DNA of 64,000 nucleotides. Origin: Pectobacterium betavasculorum (lineage in GTDB: Bacteria; Pseudomonadota; Gammaproteobacteria; Enterobacterales; Enterobacteriaceae). Every line of letters begins with the position of its first letter. The first letter of the stretch is position 1. Under the pieces are notes generated by a model. That model was not told where the DNA came from. It searched no databases and worked only from the letters and a program-made list of their open reading frames with translations. Location: contig NZ_JQHM01000005.1 in assembly GCF_000749845.1 (NCBI RefSeq), positions 1-64,000 of the forward strand. The letters are read 5' to 3'. This document shows, piece after piece, positions 9,485 through 18,024 of this stretch. The translations under genes were made by a program, and so were the position numbers.

Positions 9485-11155
9485 ATGATGCAAAACACTG
9501 GGAACTGGCGCGAAACTGACGTGGTTGTCATCGGTGGCGGTGCGACGGGAGCGGGTACGGCACGGGATTGTGCCCTGCGTGGGCTGCGCTGCCTGTTGCT
9601 TGAACGTTATGATATTGCGACCGGTGCGACCGGGCGTAATCACGGCTTATTACATAGCGGCGCCCGCTATGCGGTAACCGATGGCGAATCTGCCCGAGAA
9701 TGTATTGAAGAGAATCAGATTCTTCGGCGGATTGCCCGACACTGTATTGAACCTACCGACGGCCTGTTTATCACCTTACCGGAAGACGATCTCGGCTGGC
9801 AGGCGCAGTTCATTACGGCTTGCCAGCAGGCGGGGATTCGCGCACAGGCGTTGGATCCGCAGGAAGCGCTGCGGCTGGAACCCGCCGCAAACCCGACGCT
9901 GATTGGCGCGGTGCGCGTGCCGGATGGCTCTGTAGATCCTTTTCGCCTGACGGCGGCCAACATGATTGATGCCTGTGAGCACGGCGCGGAAGTGTTGACC
10001 TATCATGAGGTCATCGGGCTGATTCGTCAGGGCGACCGTATTACCGGAGTGCGCGTTTTCGACCATAAAAAAGGTGTAGAAACAGAAATATACGCACAAG
10101 TGGTGGTCAACGCAGGTGGCATTTGGGGGCAACACATTGCGGAATATGCCGATTTGCGTGTGCGCATGTTCCCGGCAAAGGGCGCGCTGCTGATTCTCGG
10201 GCATCGCATTAACAATATGGTGATCAACCGCTGTCGCAAACCGGCAGATGCCGACATTCTGGTGCCGGGCGATACCATTTCTCTGATTGGCACTACCTCA
10301 ACCCACATCGACTACGATCAGATCGACAATATGTTGGTGACGCCTGCCGAAGTGGAAACGCTGATGCGGGAAGGTTCGATGCTGGCACCCGCGCTGGCAA
10401 GCACGCGAATTCTACGCGCCTATGCGGGCGTCCGACCGCTGGTTGCCAGCGATAGCGATCCCAGCGGGCGTAGCGTGAGTCGCGGCATTGTGCTGCTCGA
10501 CCATGCCAGCCGCGACGGGCTGGAAGGATTTATTACCATCACTGGCGGCAAGCTGATGACCTATCGCCTGATGGCGGAATGGGTGACGGACGCTATCTGC
10601 AAGAAGCTGGGTCATGACGTCGTCTGTTCGACGGCGCAGACGCCGTTACCCGGTTCTGAATCGCTGAATGAAGTGAAAACTGCCCCCCACGCCCTGTCAG
10701 CGTATCCCCCGGCAAAACCGCTCTCTGCGCCGCTGCGTGGTTCGGCGATTTATCGCCACGGTGAACGCGCTGGGAGAATGCTGTCCGGTGAACGTCTGGA
10801 CCGCAGTCTGGTGTGCGAATGTGAGGCCGTGACGGCGGGAGAAGTACGCTATGCCGTGGAATCGTTACAGGTGAATAACCTGATTGATTTACGTCGGCGC
10901 ACTCGTGTGGGCATGGGCACCTGTCAGGGTGAGCTGTGCGCCTGCCGCGCGGCAGGTCTGTTGTGCCGTCTGGGCACCGCGACGCCGGAGCAGTCGCTTA
11001 CGCAGCTCAGCCAGTTTTTGAACGAACGTTGGAAAGGCATTCGCCCGGTTGCGTGGGGTAATGCGCTGCGCGAAAGCGAGTTTACCAGCTGGATTTATCA
11101 GGGATTGTGCGGTCTGACGGCCAGCGACAGTCAGGAGGATCGTCATGCGCTATGA
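9485..11155 (+). CDS. glpA: Anaerobic glycerol-3-phosphate dehydrogenase subunit A
   Basis: A 556-residue FAD-containing large subunit of the anaerobic dehydrogenase GlpABC, which oxidises glycerol 3-phosphate to dihydroxyacetone phosphate and passes electrons to quinone. The dinucleotide fold is VVVIGGGATGAG near residues 13-24, followed by NHGLLHSGARYA. The C-terminus has a BFD-like cysteine cluster (LVCECEAV, then GTCQGELCACR) that would bind a [2Fe-2S] centre. ATG 9485 follows GGAGCGA. A longer in-frame start at 9368 would add residues with no family counterpart and is rejected. It overlaps glpB by 11 bp. Confidence 0.95.
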   Translation: MMQNTGNWRETDVVVIGGGATGAGTARDCALRGLRCLLLERYDIATGATGRNHGLLHSGARYAVTDGESARECIEENQILRRIARHCIEPTDGLFITLPEDDLGWQAQFITACQQAGIRAQALDPQEALRLEPAANPTLIGAVRVPDGSVDPFRLTAANMIDACEHGAEVLTYHEVIGLIRQGDRITGVRVFDHKKGVETEIYAQVVVNAGGIWGQHIAEYADLRVRMFPAKGALLILGHRINNMVINRCRKPADADILVPGDTISLIGTTSTHIDYDQIDNMLVTPAEVETLMREGSMLAPALASTRILRAYAGVRPLVASDSDPSGRSVSRGIVLLDHASRDGLEGFITITGGKLMTYRLMAEWVTDAICKKLGHDVVCSTAQTPLPGSESLNEVKTAPHALSAYPPAKPLSAPLRGSAIYRHGERAGRMLSGERLDRSLVCECEAVTAGEVRYAVESLQVNNLIDLRRRTRVGMGTCQGELCACRAAGLLCRLGTATPEQSLTQLSQFLNERWKGIRPVAWGNALRESEFTSWIYQGLCGLTASDSQEDRHAL

Positions 11156-12407
11156 CGTTGTGATTATCGGCGGCGGACTGGCAGGATTGACCTGTGGTAT
11201 CCGCTTGGCAGAGCAGGGAAAACGCTGCGCAATTGTCAGCGCTGGGCAGAATGCGCTGCATTTTTCTTCCGGCGCGCTGGATTTACTCTCTCATCTCCCT
11301 GACGGACAGCCCGTTAGCCAGCCGCTCAACGCGCTGGACGAGCTGGCGCGTCAGGCGCCTCATCACCCTTATTCTCGTATGGGGGCGGCGGCGGTTGCCG
11401 CACTGTTGCCACAGGTTGAGGCGTTGTTGGAACGTAGCAATATCTCTCTGTTGGGCAATCATCAGCAGAACCACTGGCGTATGACGCCGTTAGGTAAGTT
11501 TCGTGCATGTTGGCTAAGCCCGGTTGATGGTGTCACGCGTGGTCTGGCGGATTCCCATTTTGGCCACAATCCGCTTATTGCCGGTATTGAAGGCTTTCTG
11601 GATTTTCAGCCCCGAATTGTGGCTGGCACGCTTCAGACGCAGGGTATTGCGGCACGCAGCGATGAGCTCAAACTGCCCGTGTTGGATCGGCTGCGTCAAA
11701 ATGCCAGCGAATTCCGCGCGGTAAATATCGCCCGCGTGCTGGATCGACCTGAAAACCGCTCGGCGCTGGTGGAAGAGCTATCGCTTCTGGCCAACGGTAA
11801 CGATGCCATCATCATGCCTGCCTGTCTGGGATTGGACAGCCCCGAGATCGTGAGTGAACTCGCTGATGCGTTAGGTAAACCGGTGCTGCTGTTGCCGACA
11901 TTACCGCCGTCAGTACTCGGATTACGTTTGCATCAGGCGCTGTCACAGCGCTTTCGCCAACTGGGTGGCATGGTGATGCCGGGCGATCGCGCGGTTCGCG
12001 CTTCGCTGTCTCCACAGGAAATTGCGGTTCATAGCCACCATCACCGCGATATTCCGCTGCGTGCGAAACACGCGGTGCTGGCGAGCGGTAGCTTTTTCAG
12101 TAACGGGCTAGTGACACAGTTCGATCGGGTGACGGAACCGGTCTTTGGGCTGGATGTTCGGTTCGCTGAGCAGCGCGAGGGGTGGAGCCAGCAGGATGTC
12201 TTTGCGCCGCAGCCCTATATGCAATTTGGCGCGATTGTCGATGAACACCTGCATCCGCGTATCGCGGGTGAGACGATCAACAATCTGTACGCGATTGGCG
12301 CGGTGCTGGAAGGTTTCGACCCGATTGTGCAGGGATGTGGGGCTGGCGTTTCCTTACTCAGCGCGCTCCATGTTGCCGAACAGATCCTGAAGGAGGGCAA
12401 TCCATGA
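11145..12407 (+). CDS. glpB: Anaerobic glycerol-3-phosphate dehydrogenase subunit B
   Basis: A 420-residue flavoprotein subunit of GlpABC. It begins MRYDVVIIGGGLAGLTCGIRLAEQGKRC, a Rossmann FAD-binding motif, and ends with the GAVLEGFDPIVQGCGAGV segment typical of GlpB. The start has GGAG at good spacing inside the end of glpA, and its TGA overlaps the glpC ATG, so the three subunits look translationally coupled. Length fits the family (E. coli 419). Confidence 0.95.
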   Translation: MRYDVVIIGGGLAGLTCGIRLAEQGKRCAIVSAGQNALHFSSGALDLLSHLPDGQPVSQPLNALDELARQAPHHPYSRMGAAAVAALLPQVEALLERSNISLLGNHQQNHWRMTPLGKFRACWLSPVDGVTRGLADSHFGHNPLIAGIEGFLDFQPRIVAGTLQTQGIAARSDELKLPVLDRLRQNASEFRAVNIARVLDRPENRSALVEELSLLANGNDAIIMPACLGLDSPEIVSELADALGKPVLLLPTLPPSVLGLRLHQALSQRFRQLGGMVMPGDRAVRASLSPQEIAVHSHHHRDIPLRAKHAVLASGSFFSNGLVTQFDRVTEPVFGLDVRFAEQREGWSQQDVFAPQPYMQFGAIVDEHLHPRIAGETINNLYAIGAVLEGFDPIVQGCGAGVSLLSALHVAEQILKEGNP

Positions 12408-13615
12408 GCCTGCTTAGCGATAACAGTTTTGAAGATTGCATCAAATGTACGGTCTGTACCACGTACTGTCCGGTTTCGCGTGTGAACCCGCTTTATCCTG
12501 GCCCGAAACAGGCGGGGCCGGATGGTGAACGCCTGCGGCGCAAAGATCCGTCGCTGTACGACGATGCGCTGAAATACTGCACCAACTGCAAACGCTGTGA
12601 AGTCGCGTGCCCGTCGGATGTTAAAATTGGCGACATCATTCAGCGTGCGAAAGCGACACACAGCAATCATAAGCCAACACTGCGTGACGCGATTCTGAGC
12701 CATACCGACTTCATGGGGTCGATTGCCACGCCGTTTGCGCCGCTGGTCAATACGGCTACCAGCCTGAAACCGGTGCGCCAACTGCTGGATAAGGCGTTGA
12801 AAATCGACCACCGTCGCCAACTGCCTAAATACTCGTTCGGCACCTTTCGGCGCTGGTATCGCCAGCAGGCAGCAAAGCAGCAGGCTTATGATGAGCAGAT
12901 CGCGTATTTCCACGGTTGTTATGTGAACTACAACCATCCGCAACTGGGTAAAGATCTGGTTCAGGTCTTTAATGCGATGGGCATTGGCGTCCAGTTGCTG
13001 AATAAAGAGAAATGCTGTGGTGTGCCGCTGATCGCCAATGGTTTTCACGACAAAGCCAGAAAGCAGGCGCACGCGAATATAAAATCACTGGATGAGGCGA
13101 TCAATCAGAAATCCTTGCCCGTAGTCGCGACGTCATCCAGTTGTACGTTCACGCTGCGGGACGAATACCCGCATCTACTGGGGGTGGATAACGGCCACGT
13201 GCGCGATGGCATCGAACTCGTGACGCGTCAGCTCTATCGCCTGCTGGAAGAAGAAGGCCGAACGCTGCCGCTGCGTAAGTTACCGCTGCGGGTGGCGTAT
13301 CACACACCTTGCCATTTGGAACGGATGGGCTGGACGGCGTATACCTTAGCGCTGTTGCAACGCATCCCCGGTCTTGAACTGGTAATGCTGGATTCTCAGT
13401 GTTGCGGCATTGCAGGCACTTACGGTTTCAAGAAAGAGAATTATGCGACGTCGCAGGGCATTGGCGCTCCGCTGTTCCAGCAGATTGAAGAGAGCGGTGT
13501 TGATATCGTGGTGACGGATTGCGAAACCTGTAAATGGCAGATCGAGATGTCGACCAGCAAGCTATGTGAGCACCCGATCACGCTGTTGGCGAGGTCATTA
13601 GCGCAACCAGAGTAA
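12404..13615 (+). CDS. glpC: Anaerobic glycerol-3-phosphate dehydrogenase subunit C
   Basis: A 403-residue iron-sulfur membrane-anchor subunit of GlpABC that links the flavin subunits to the quinone pool. Two ferredoxin-type 4Fe-4S motifs are clear: CIKCTVCTTYCP near residues 12-23 and CTNCKRCEVACP near 57-68. Two cysteine-rich CCG-type domains follow (EKCCGVPL and SQCCGIAGTYG). It starts at the ATGA overlap with glpB, preceded by AGGAGG. A dispersed hairpin repeat lies downstream. Confidence 0.95.
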   Translation: MSLLSDNSFEDCIKCTVCTTYCPVSRVNPLYPGPKQAGPDGERLRRKDPSLYDDALKYCTNCKRCEVACPSDVKIGDIIQRAKATHSNHKPTLRDAILSHTDFMGSIATPFAPLVNTATSLKPVRQLLDKALKIDHRRQLPKYSFGTFRRWYRQQAAKQQAYDEQIAYFHGCYVNYNHPQLGKDLVQVFNAMGIGVQLLNKEKCCGVPLIANGFHDKARKQAHANIKSLDEAINQKSLPVVATSSSCTFTLRDEYPHLLGVDNGHVRDGIELVTRQLYRLLEEEGRTLPLRKLPLRVAYHTPCHLERMGWTAYTLALLQRIPGLELVMLDSQCCGIAGTYGFKKENYATSQGIGAPLFQQIEESGVDIVVTDCETCKWQIEMSTSKLCEHPITLLARSLAQPE

Positions 13616-13660
13616 AAGCAGAAGCGGAGCAAAACGGATAATGGGGGTCACGTAATCCTC

Positions 13661-13752
13661 ATTTTAGGAGAAACACGGGGATGAGGTTCCCGCAGGGATA
13701 CCTCGCCCCGTGGTCGCTCCGCGTATTTCGGTTTTTAAACGATCGGCATTAA
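13661..13752 (+). repeat. Dispersed hairpin repeat, copy A
   Basis: Closely matches copy B at 58801-58892 and, inverted, copy C at 6551-6653. The core is a long imperfect hairpin: CACGGGG (13674-13680) with CCCCGTG (13706-13712), GAGGT (13683-13687) with ACCTC (13700-13704), and TCCC with GGGA at the tip. No U run follows. It sits just after glpC and may act as a 3' end or as an intergenic repeat; its identity is unknown to me. Confidence 0.75.
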
Positions 13753-13810
13753 GTAAAACGGGCTGTTTTGCGGCCCGTATTGAGAATAAGAATTCATCGC
13801 AAAAAGCACT

Positions 13811-13839
13811 TTACAAGTGCGAATGATAATGATTATTAT
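13811..13839 (+). promoter_or_regulatory. ryhB promoter with Fur box
   Basis: A Fur box TGATAATGATTATTA (13824-13838) differs by one base from the 7-1-7 palindrome TGATAATNATTATCA. It overlaps a good sigma-70 promoter: TTACAA (13811-13816), 17 bp, TATTAT (13834-13839). Fur bound here would block the promoter when iron is plentiful, as known for ryhB in E. coli. Confidence 0.85.
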
Positions 13840-13845
13840 TGCTGT

Positions 13846-13983
13846 GCGTTCCGGGGAACGATGTCATGTGCCTGTGTTAATTACCGATGGTGTTCATGAC
13901 GATTCGGCTTCCCTGTGAAGGCACGACATTGCTCACATTGCTTCCAGTATTATTTAGCCAGCTCGGGTGCTGGCTTTTTTTTT
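13846..13983 (+). ncRNA. ryhB: Small regulatory RNA RyhB
   Basis: Hfq-dependent RNA that represses iron-using proteins during iron starvation. From about 13915 the sequence is almost identical to E. coli RyhB: GCACGACATTGCTCACATTG, then CTTCCAGTATTA and the terminator stem AGCCAGC/GCTGGCT (13956-13962 and 13969-13975) followed by nine T. The 3' end is therefore firm. The 5' end is inferred from the promoter at 13811-13839, which predicts a start near 13846 and a transcript of about 138 bases, longer than the 90-base E. coli RNA; an E. coli-like start would be near 13888. The added 5' part can fold as CGTTC/GAACG (13847-13860). yhhW follows, as in the E. coli neighbourhood. Confidence 0.92.
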
Positions 13984-14105
13984 GCAATTCTCCTCCAGCT
14001 CCTCATCCCATTCTGATTTTTCGAACAGAGCGGTGAGTTTTTTGCGCTATCTTATTTGCCACCGCCCGTTACACTTTCCTTATCAAAAACGTGGGAGGAA
14101 AGAGC

Positions 14106-14801
14106 ATGATCTATTTACGTCAAGCGCAGGATCGCGGACATGCGAATCACGGCTGGCTCGACAGTTGGCACACGTTCTCATTCGCCGATTATTACGATCC
14201 TGATTTCATGGGATTCTCAGCACTGCGCGTGATTAACGAAGACGTTATCGACGGCGGTCAGGGGTTCGGCACGCACCCGCACAAAGATATGGAAATTCTG
14301 ACCTATGTTTTATCCGGTGCCGTTGAGCATCAGGACAGCATGGGAAATAAAGAGCAGGTACCAGCGGGCGAATTCCAGATTATGAGCGCGGGAACGGGTA
14401 TTCGTCACTCTGAGTACAATGCCAGCAAAGACCAAGCGCTGCACCTGTACCAAATCTGGATTATCCCGGAAAAAATCGGGCTGACGCCGCGCTACGAGCA
14501 GAAGCGCTTTGATGTGCGGCAAGGACGCCAGTTGGTGCTGTCCCCAGATGCGCGTGAAGGCTCGCTGAAAGTCTTTCAGGATATGACGCTGTGGCGCTGG
14601 GCGCTGAAAGCACAGGAGCAATCGGTGTATCAGATTCAGGCTGACCGTCGCGTCTGGGTTCAGGTGGTGCGTGGTACGGTAGAGATTAACGGCCAGAAAG
14701 CGGAAACCAGCGATGCGTTCGCCGTTTGGGACGAAACGGCTATTTCCGTACACGCCAGCGCAGACAGCGAAATTTTGCTATTTGATTTGCCGCCAGTATA
14801 A
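14106..14801 (+). CDS. yhhW: Pirin-family quercetin dioxygenase-like protein YhhW
   Basis: A 231-residue bicupin of the pirin family. E. coli YhhW shows quercetin 2,3-dioxygenase activity in vitro; the natural substrate is unknown. The N-terminal cupin has the metal ligands in FGTHPHKDMEILTYVLSG (residues about 54-71) with the later His in GTGIRHSEYN. The start MIYLRQAQDRGHANHGWLDS matches E. coli and has GGGAGGAAAG before it, so an upstream start at 14091 is not used. Near ryhB as in E. coli. A strong terminator follows. Confidence 0.94.
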   Translation: MIYLRQAQDRGHANHGWLDSWHTFSFADYYDPDFMGFSALRVINEDVIDGGQGFGTHPHKDMEILTYVLSGAVEHQDSMGNKEQVPAGEFQIMSAGTGIRHSEYNASKDQALHLYQIWIIPEKIGLTPRYEQKRFDVRQGRQLVLSPDAREGSLKVFQDMTLWRWALKAQEQSVYQIQADRRVWVQVVRGTVEINGQKAETSDAFAVWDETAISVHASADSEILLFDLPPV

Positions 14802-14821
14802 CGGTGGCGAAGAAATAACGG

Positions 14822-14853
14822 ATAAGCCCGCGTAGGAAAGGACGCGGGCTTAT
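14822..14853. terminator. Bidirectional terminator between yhhW and GH3 gene
   Basis: Perfect 12-bp arms ATAAGCCCGCGT (14822-14833) and ACGCGGGCTTAT (14842-14853) with an 8-base loop, between two convergent genes. Confidence 0.8.
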
Positions 14854-14863
14854 TTCAACTACA

Positions 14864-16660
14864 TTACCAGCTCAGCCCAAACCCTCTGGAAAACGCCACC
14901 GTACCGGTATTCGTTTCCACATCGTAGTTTTGCCAGATATTGACTGGGAGTTTCCCCTGTGGCGCGCGCTTACCTGTCAGCACCTCTGCCAAAGATATCA
15001 TCGAGTGACCACGCCAACTGCCGTTGTCATACCCGTAATAGGAATACGTCGCCACAGCAGCGTTAACATCGCCAGCGTAGTTGATAATGTCATACGGTGC
15101 ACGTAGTGAAAGATGAACGCGCTTTTTCCCTAAATCGGCAGCATGTCGTAACCAGTTAAGGTAGGGATTATTCGCGACACCGTTTGTTGCTGGTTCGGTG
15201 GCAACACCATCCTGCTCAACTGGCGTAAAGCTGGTTGACAGCGTCCCGAGAAGAAATATGTCACAGTTGGAAATATGATCTCTGACTTGGGCATCGGTCA
15301 GTTCCGTTTCCTTTGCCGCAACCACATTCAGGTATCCCTCCTGTGCCATCACGGCTGCGATGCCTTTGGCCTGCTCTCCCCAAGGCGTCAGGATAAAATA
15401 GCGTAGGGCTTTGTCTTTTAATGGCAGCAGTGATTGTTGATTGATCACCACCGTTATGGAACGGTCGGCAATGTGTTTTTCTACCTCGTATCCCTGTGTC
15501 GCAGAGGCGTCAGCGACGGTTTTTTCTTTCTCACATAAAAGGTGATACCGTGCCTTGAGGGTTAAAATTCGCTCTACCGATGCATCAATTTCGGTTTCTT
15601 CTATGTTCCCTTGCTTCACCGTGTCCACAATGTACTGGATCAAGTCTGGCAAGAGTTTGACCTGATCAGGAGATGAAATACTGATGGGCATCAGGGCTAT
15701 ATCCACGCCAGCGGTGAACACCTGTCGGACGGCGTCTTCCTGACTGAAATGATCGGCAATTGCGCCCATGTCCAGTGCATCTGAAATCGTCACACCTGTA
15801 TAACCCAACTCACCACGCAGGATATCAGTCTGGATCGTATGTGACATGGTCGCAGGCACAGTAATTTTCTCACCGCTACGTGTAGTAATCTGATAGTTAT
15901 CCAGTGCCGGATACTGAATATGAGCCGTCATGACCATATCCGATACTGTCTGGTTATCAATCGCCCGTTTATAAGGCATGATATCGATGGCAAAGGCGTC
16001 TTCTCGTGAGCGGTCGACGCGAGGCAGACCAGTATGAGAATCCGTGGATGTACTGCCGTGCCCCGGAAAATGCTTGTAAGCGGTGATCAATCCTTGCTGT
16101 TTCATGCCTGCCGTCATTTTTTCCGCCAAACGATAAACGGTGTCCGTGTCGTCGCTGAAGGCGCGCACGTTAATGACCGGGTTGAAAGGATTAGTGTTGA
16201 CATCAACGACCGGTGCAAAGTTGGTATTTATATGCATAAAAATCATGTCTTGTGCCATCAGACGGCCCTGGTCGCTGGCAATCTGTATATCGGCTCCGCC
16301 TTCAACCGCTGAGGATAGCGCCATGTTGCCGGGAAAGGATGCGTAATCGCCGCGCGGTAGGCGGAAAACGTTGCCCCCTTCGTTATCGGTACCAATGAAT
16401 AATCGGGCGCCGCCACGGGTTTCCATCGAGGCATACCACGCTGTCAGCTTTTTAATTTGCTGCTTATCTTTCAAATTGTTGGCAAATAGGATCACGCCAC
16501 CAATATGGTGATCCGTGATTAATTTGCCAACCGTTTCATCGGGAACTGTCATGTCCTGCTTGCTTTTTCCCGTTGGATCCCAGTAGCGAAAGTCCAGCAT
16601 GAGCTTTTGTCCGATTTTCTCTTCCAGCGTCATTAAGTTTATTTTCTGTTTAATATTCAT
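14864..16660 (-). CDS. GH3 glycosidase, NagZ-like beta-N-acetylhexosaminidase
   Basis: A 598-residue glycoside hydrolase family 3 protein. The N-terminal TIM barrel carries KHFPGHGSTSTDSHTGLP, with the Asp207/His209 dyad characteristic of beta-N-acetylglucosaminidases, and the probable nucleophile Asp294 in TISDALDMG. A C-terminal alpha/beta sandwich (about 400-590) makes it a two-domain enzyme, unlike the 341-residue NagZ of E. coli and more like Bacillus NagZ/YbbD. No signal peptide is seen, so it is predicted cytoplasmic. The substrate could be a muropeptide, a chitin-derived sugar or another N-acetylhexosaminide. The start has AGGAAA upstream. It sits alone between yhhW and gntR. Confidence 0.85.
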   Translation of the reverse strand: MNIKQKINLMTLEEKIGQKLMLDFRYWDPTGKSKQDMTVPDETVGKLITDHHIGGVILFANNLKDKQQIKKLTAWYASMETRGGARLFIGTDNEGGNVFRLPRGDYASFPGNMALSSAVEGGADIQIASDQGRLMAQDMIFMHINTNFAPVVDVNTNPFNPVINVRAFSDDTDTVYRLAEKMTAGMKQQGLITAYKHFPGHGSTSTDSHTGLPRVDRSREDAFAIDIMPYKRAIDNQTVSDMVMTAHIQYPALDNYQITTRSGEKITVPATMSHTIQTDILRGELGYTGVTISDALDMGAIADHFSQEDAVRQVFTAGVDIALMPISISSPDQVKLLPDLIQYIVDTVKQGNIEETEIDASVERILTLKARYHLLCEKEKTVADASATQGYEVEKHIADRSITVVINQQSLLPLKDKALRYFILTPWGEQAKGIAAVMAQEGYLNVVAAKETELTDAQVRDHISNCDIFLLGTLSTSFTPVEQDGVATEPATNGVANNPYLNWLRHAADLGKKRVHLSLRAPYDIINYAGDVNAAVATYSYYGYDNGSWRGHSMISLAEVLTGKRAPQGKLPVNIWQNYDVETNTGTVAFSRGFGLSW

Positions 16661-17019
16661 AATATATTTCCTTCTTCAGGCCAAGGTTTAATGACAGGGA
16701 AATAATATTTAATTGCTATCACGCAACCTGTCATTTTTTATATTCAGTTATCAGACAGCGATATTCTGAAAACCTATTAAATAGGGTGTAAAAAAGAGTA
16801 ACTATTAATTTTTATTAGTGATTTTCTGGGTTTTTAGGCGTTGGGATAATGGACGTGCAGCGCTAAAATAAACTGAGTCGTTATTATCAACATGAACACT
16901 TAAAGGACATTGCGTATTTTCTGGGTCACTTTAATTATTTTATTCCCCTCCACATTTACTTTCTTTATGTTTTTTTTGCTAAACTTAGCTTACTGTTTTT
17001 CAGGCATTTTTAGTCGACG
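16661..17019. promoter_or_regulatory. Intergenic region between GH3 gene and gntR
   Basis: An AT-rich 359-bp divergent promoter region. The one clear structure is a 9-bp inverted repeat AATGACAGG (16690-16698) and CCTGTCATT (16737-16745), 30 bp upstream of the GH3 start, which could be an operator or leader hairpin. No other recognisable site or gene. Confidence 0.5.
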
Positions 17020-18015
17020 ATGAAGAAGAAAAGACCCGTTCTCCAGGATGTTGCTGACCGCGTAGGGATTACCAAAATGACGGTAAGCCGCTATTTGCGT
17101 AACCCCGCTCAGGTGTCCACTGCCTTGCAGAAAAAGATCGCCATTGCGTTGGATGAACTGGGCTATATCCCTAATCTCGCACCGAATATGCTCGCCAGCT
17201 CGACCAGCCGGGCGATTGGCGTACTGCTGCCATCGTTAACCAATCAGGTTTTTGCTGAGGTGTTGCGTGGGATTGAACGCACGGCGGAAGCGCACGGTTA
17301 CCAGACCATGTTGGCGCACTATGGGTATCATCCTGACAGAGAAGAACAGCGTCTGACTTCACTGCTGTCGTATCACATTGACGGGCTTATTCTGGCTGAA
17401 CGCACCCACACGCCGCGAACGCGCCAGATGCTGGACGTCGCTGGCATTCCAGTGGTGGAACTGATGGATTCCGTTTCCCCTTGTCTGGATATGGCTGTCG
17501 GGTTTGATAACGTCGAAGCCGCTCGGCAGATGACGTTACGCATGGTGGCGCTCGGGCATCGTCATATCGTCTATCTTGGCGCACGACAGGATGAGCGCAC
17601 CATCATGCGCTGTCGCGGCTACGAGCAAGCGATGTGGGAAAGCGATATCAAAAGTTATTGCGTGATGAGCGAGCGGGCGTCTTCCTATTCGCTTGGTGGT
17701 GAACTGTTGCGGCAGACGCAGGCGGAATACCCGCAGGTCGATAGCGTGTTTTGCACCAATGACGACTTAGCCGTCGGCGCGATGTTTGAATGCCAGCGGC
17801 AGGGGCTGCGCGTGCCGGAAGATATCGGCGTCGCCGGTTTTCACGGCCACGATATCGGGCAGGCGATGGTGCCGAAGCTGGCTAGCGTACTGACGCCGCG
17901 CGAACACATGGGGCGCGTCGGCACCGAGCGCCTGCTGGCTCGCCTGCGAGGCGAGCCGGTGGAGCAGGGAATGGTCGATGTCGGCTTTACCGTGCTGGAC
18001 GGCGAAAGCCTCTAA
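17020..18015 (+). CDS. gntR: Gluconate utilisation repressor GntR
   Basis: A 331-residue LacI-family repressor of gluconate genes, released by gluconate. The N-terminal helix-turn-helix is VLQDVADRVGITKMTVSRYLRNP (residues 6-28), followed by the hinge and a periplasmic-binding-like effector domain with SRAIGVLLPSLTNQVFAEVLRGIE and AGFHGHDIGQ, both diagnostic of GntR. Its likely targets are the two operators at 18597-18626. It is convergent with gntK (9-bp gap), whereas in E. coli gntR and gntK run in the same direction. Confidence 0.95.
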   Translation: MKKKRPVLQDVADRVGITKMTVSRYLRNPAQVSTALQKKIAIALDELGYIPNLAPNMLASSTSRAIGVLLPSLTNQVFAEVLRGIERTAEAHGYQTMLAHYGYHPDREEQRLTSLLSYHIDGLILAERTHTPRTRQMLDVAGIPVVELMDSVSPCLDMAVGFDNVEAARQMTLRMVALGHRHIVYLGARQDERTIMRCRGYEQAMWESDIKSYCVMSERASSYSLGGELLRQTQAEYPQVDSVFCTNDDLAVGAMFECQRQGLRVPEDIGVAGFHGHDIGQAMVPKLASVLTPREHMGRVGTERLLARLRGEPVEQGMVDVGFTVLDGESL

Positions 18016-18024
18016 GCCGCTGCG

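Noticed and set aside
12215-13072. Minus-strand open frame (285 codons) across the glpB-glpC junction
   Set aside because: Antisense to two conserved genes and without recognisable motifs.
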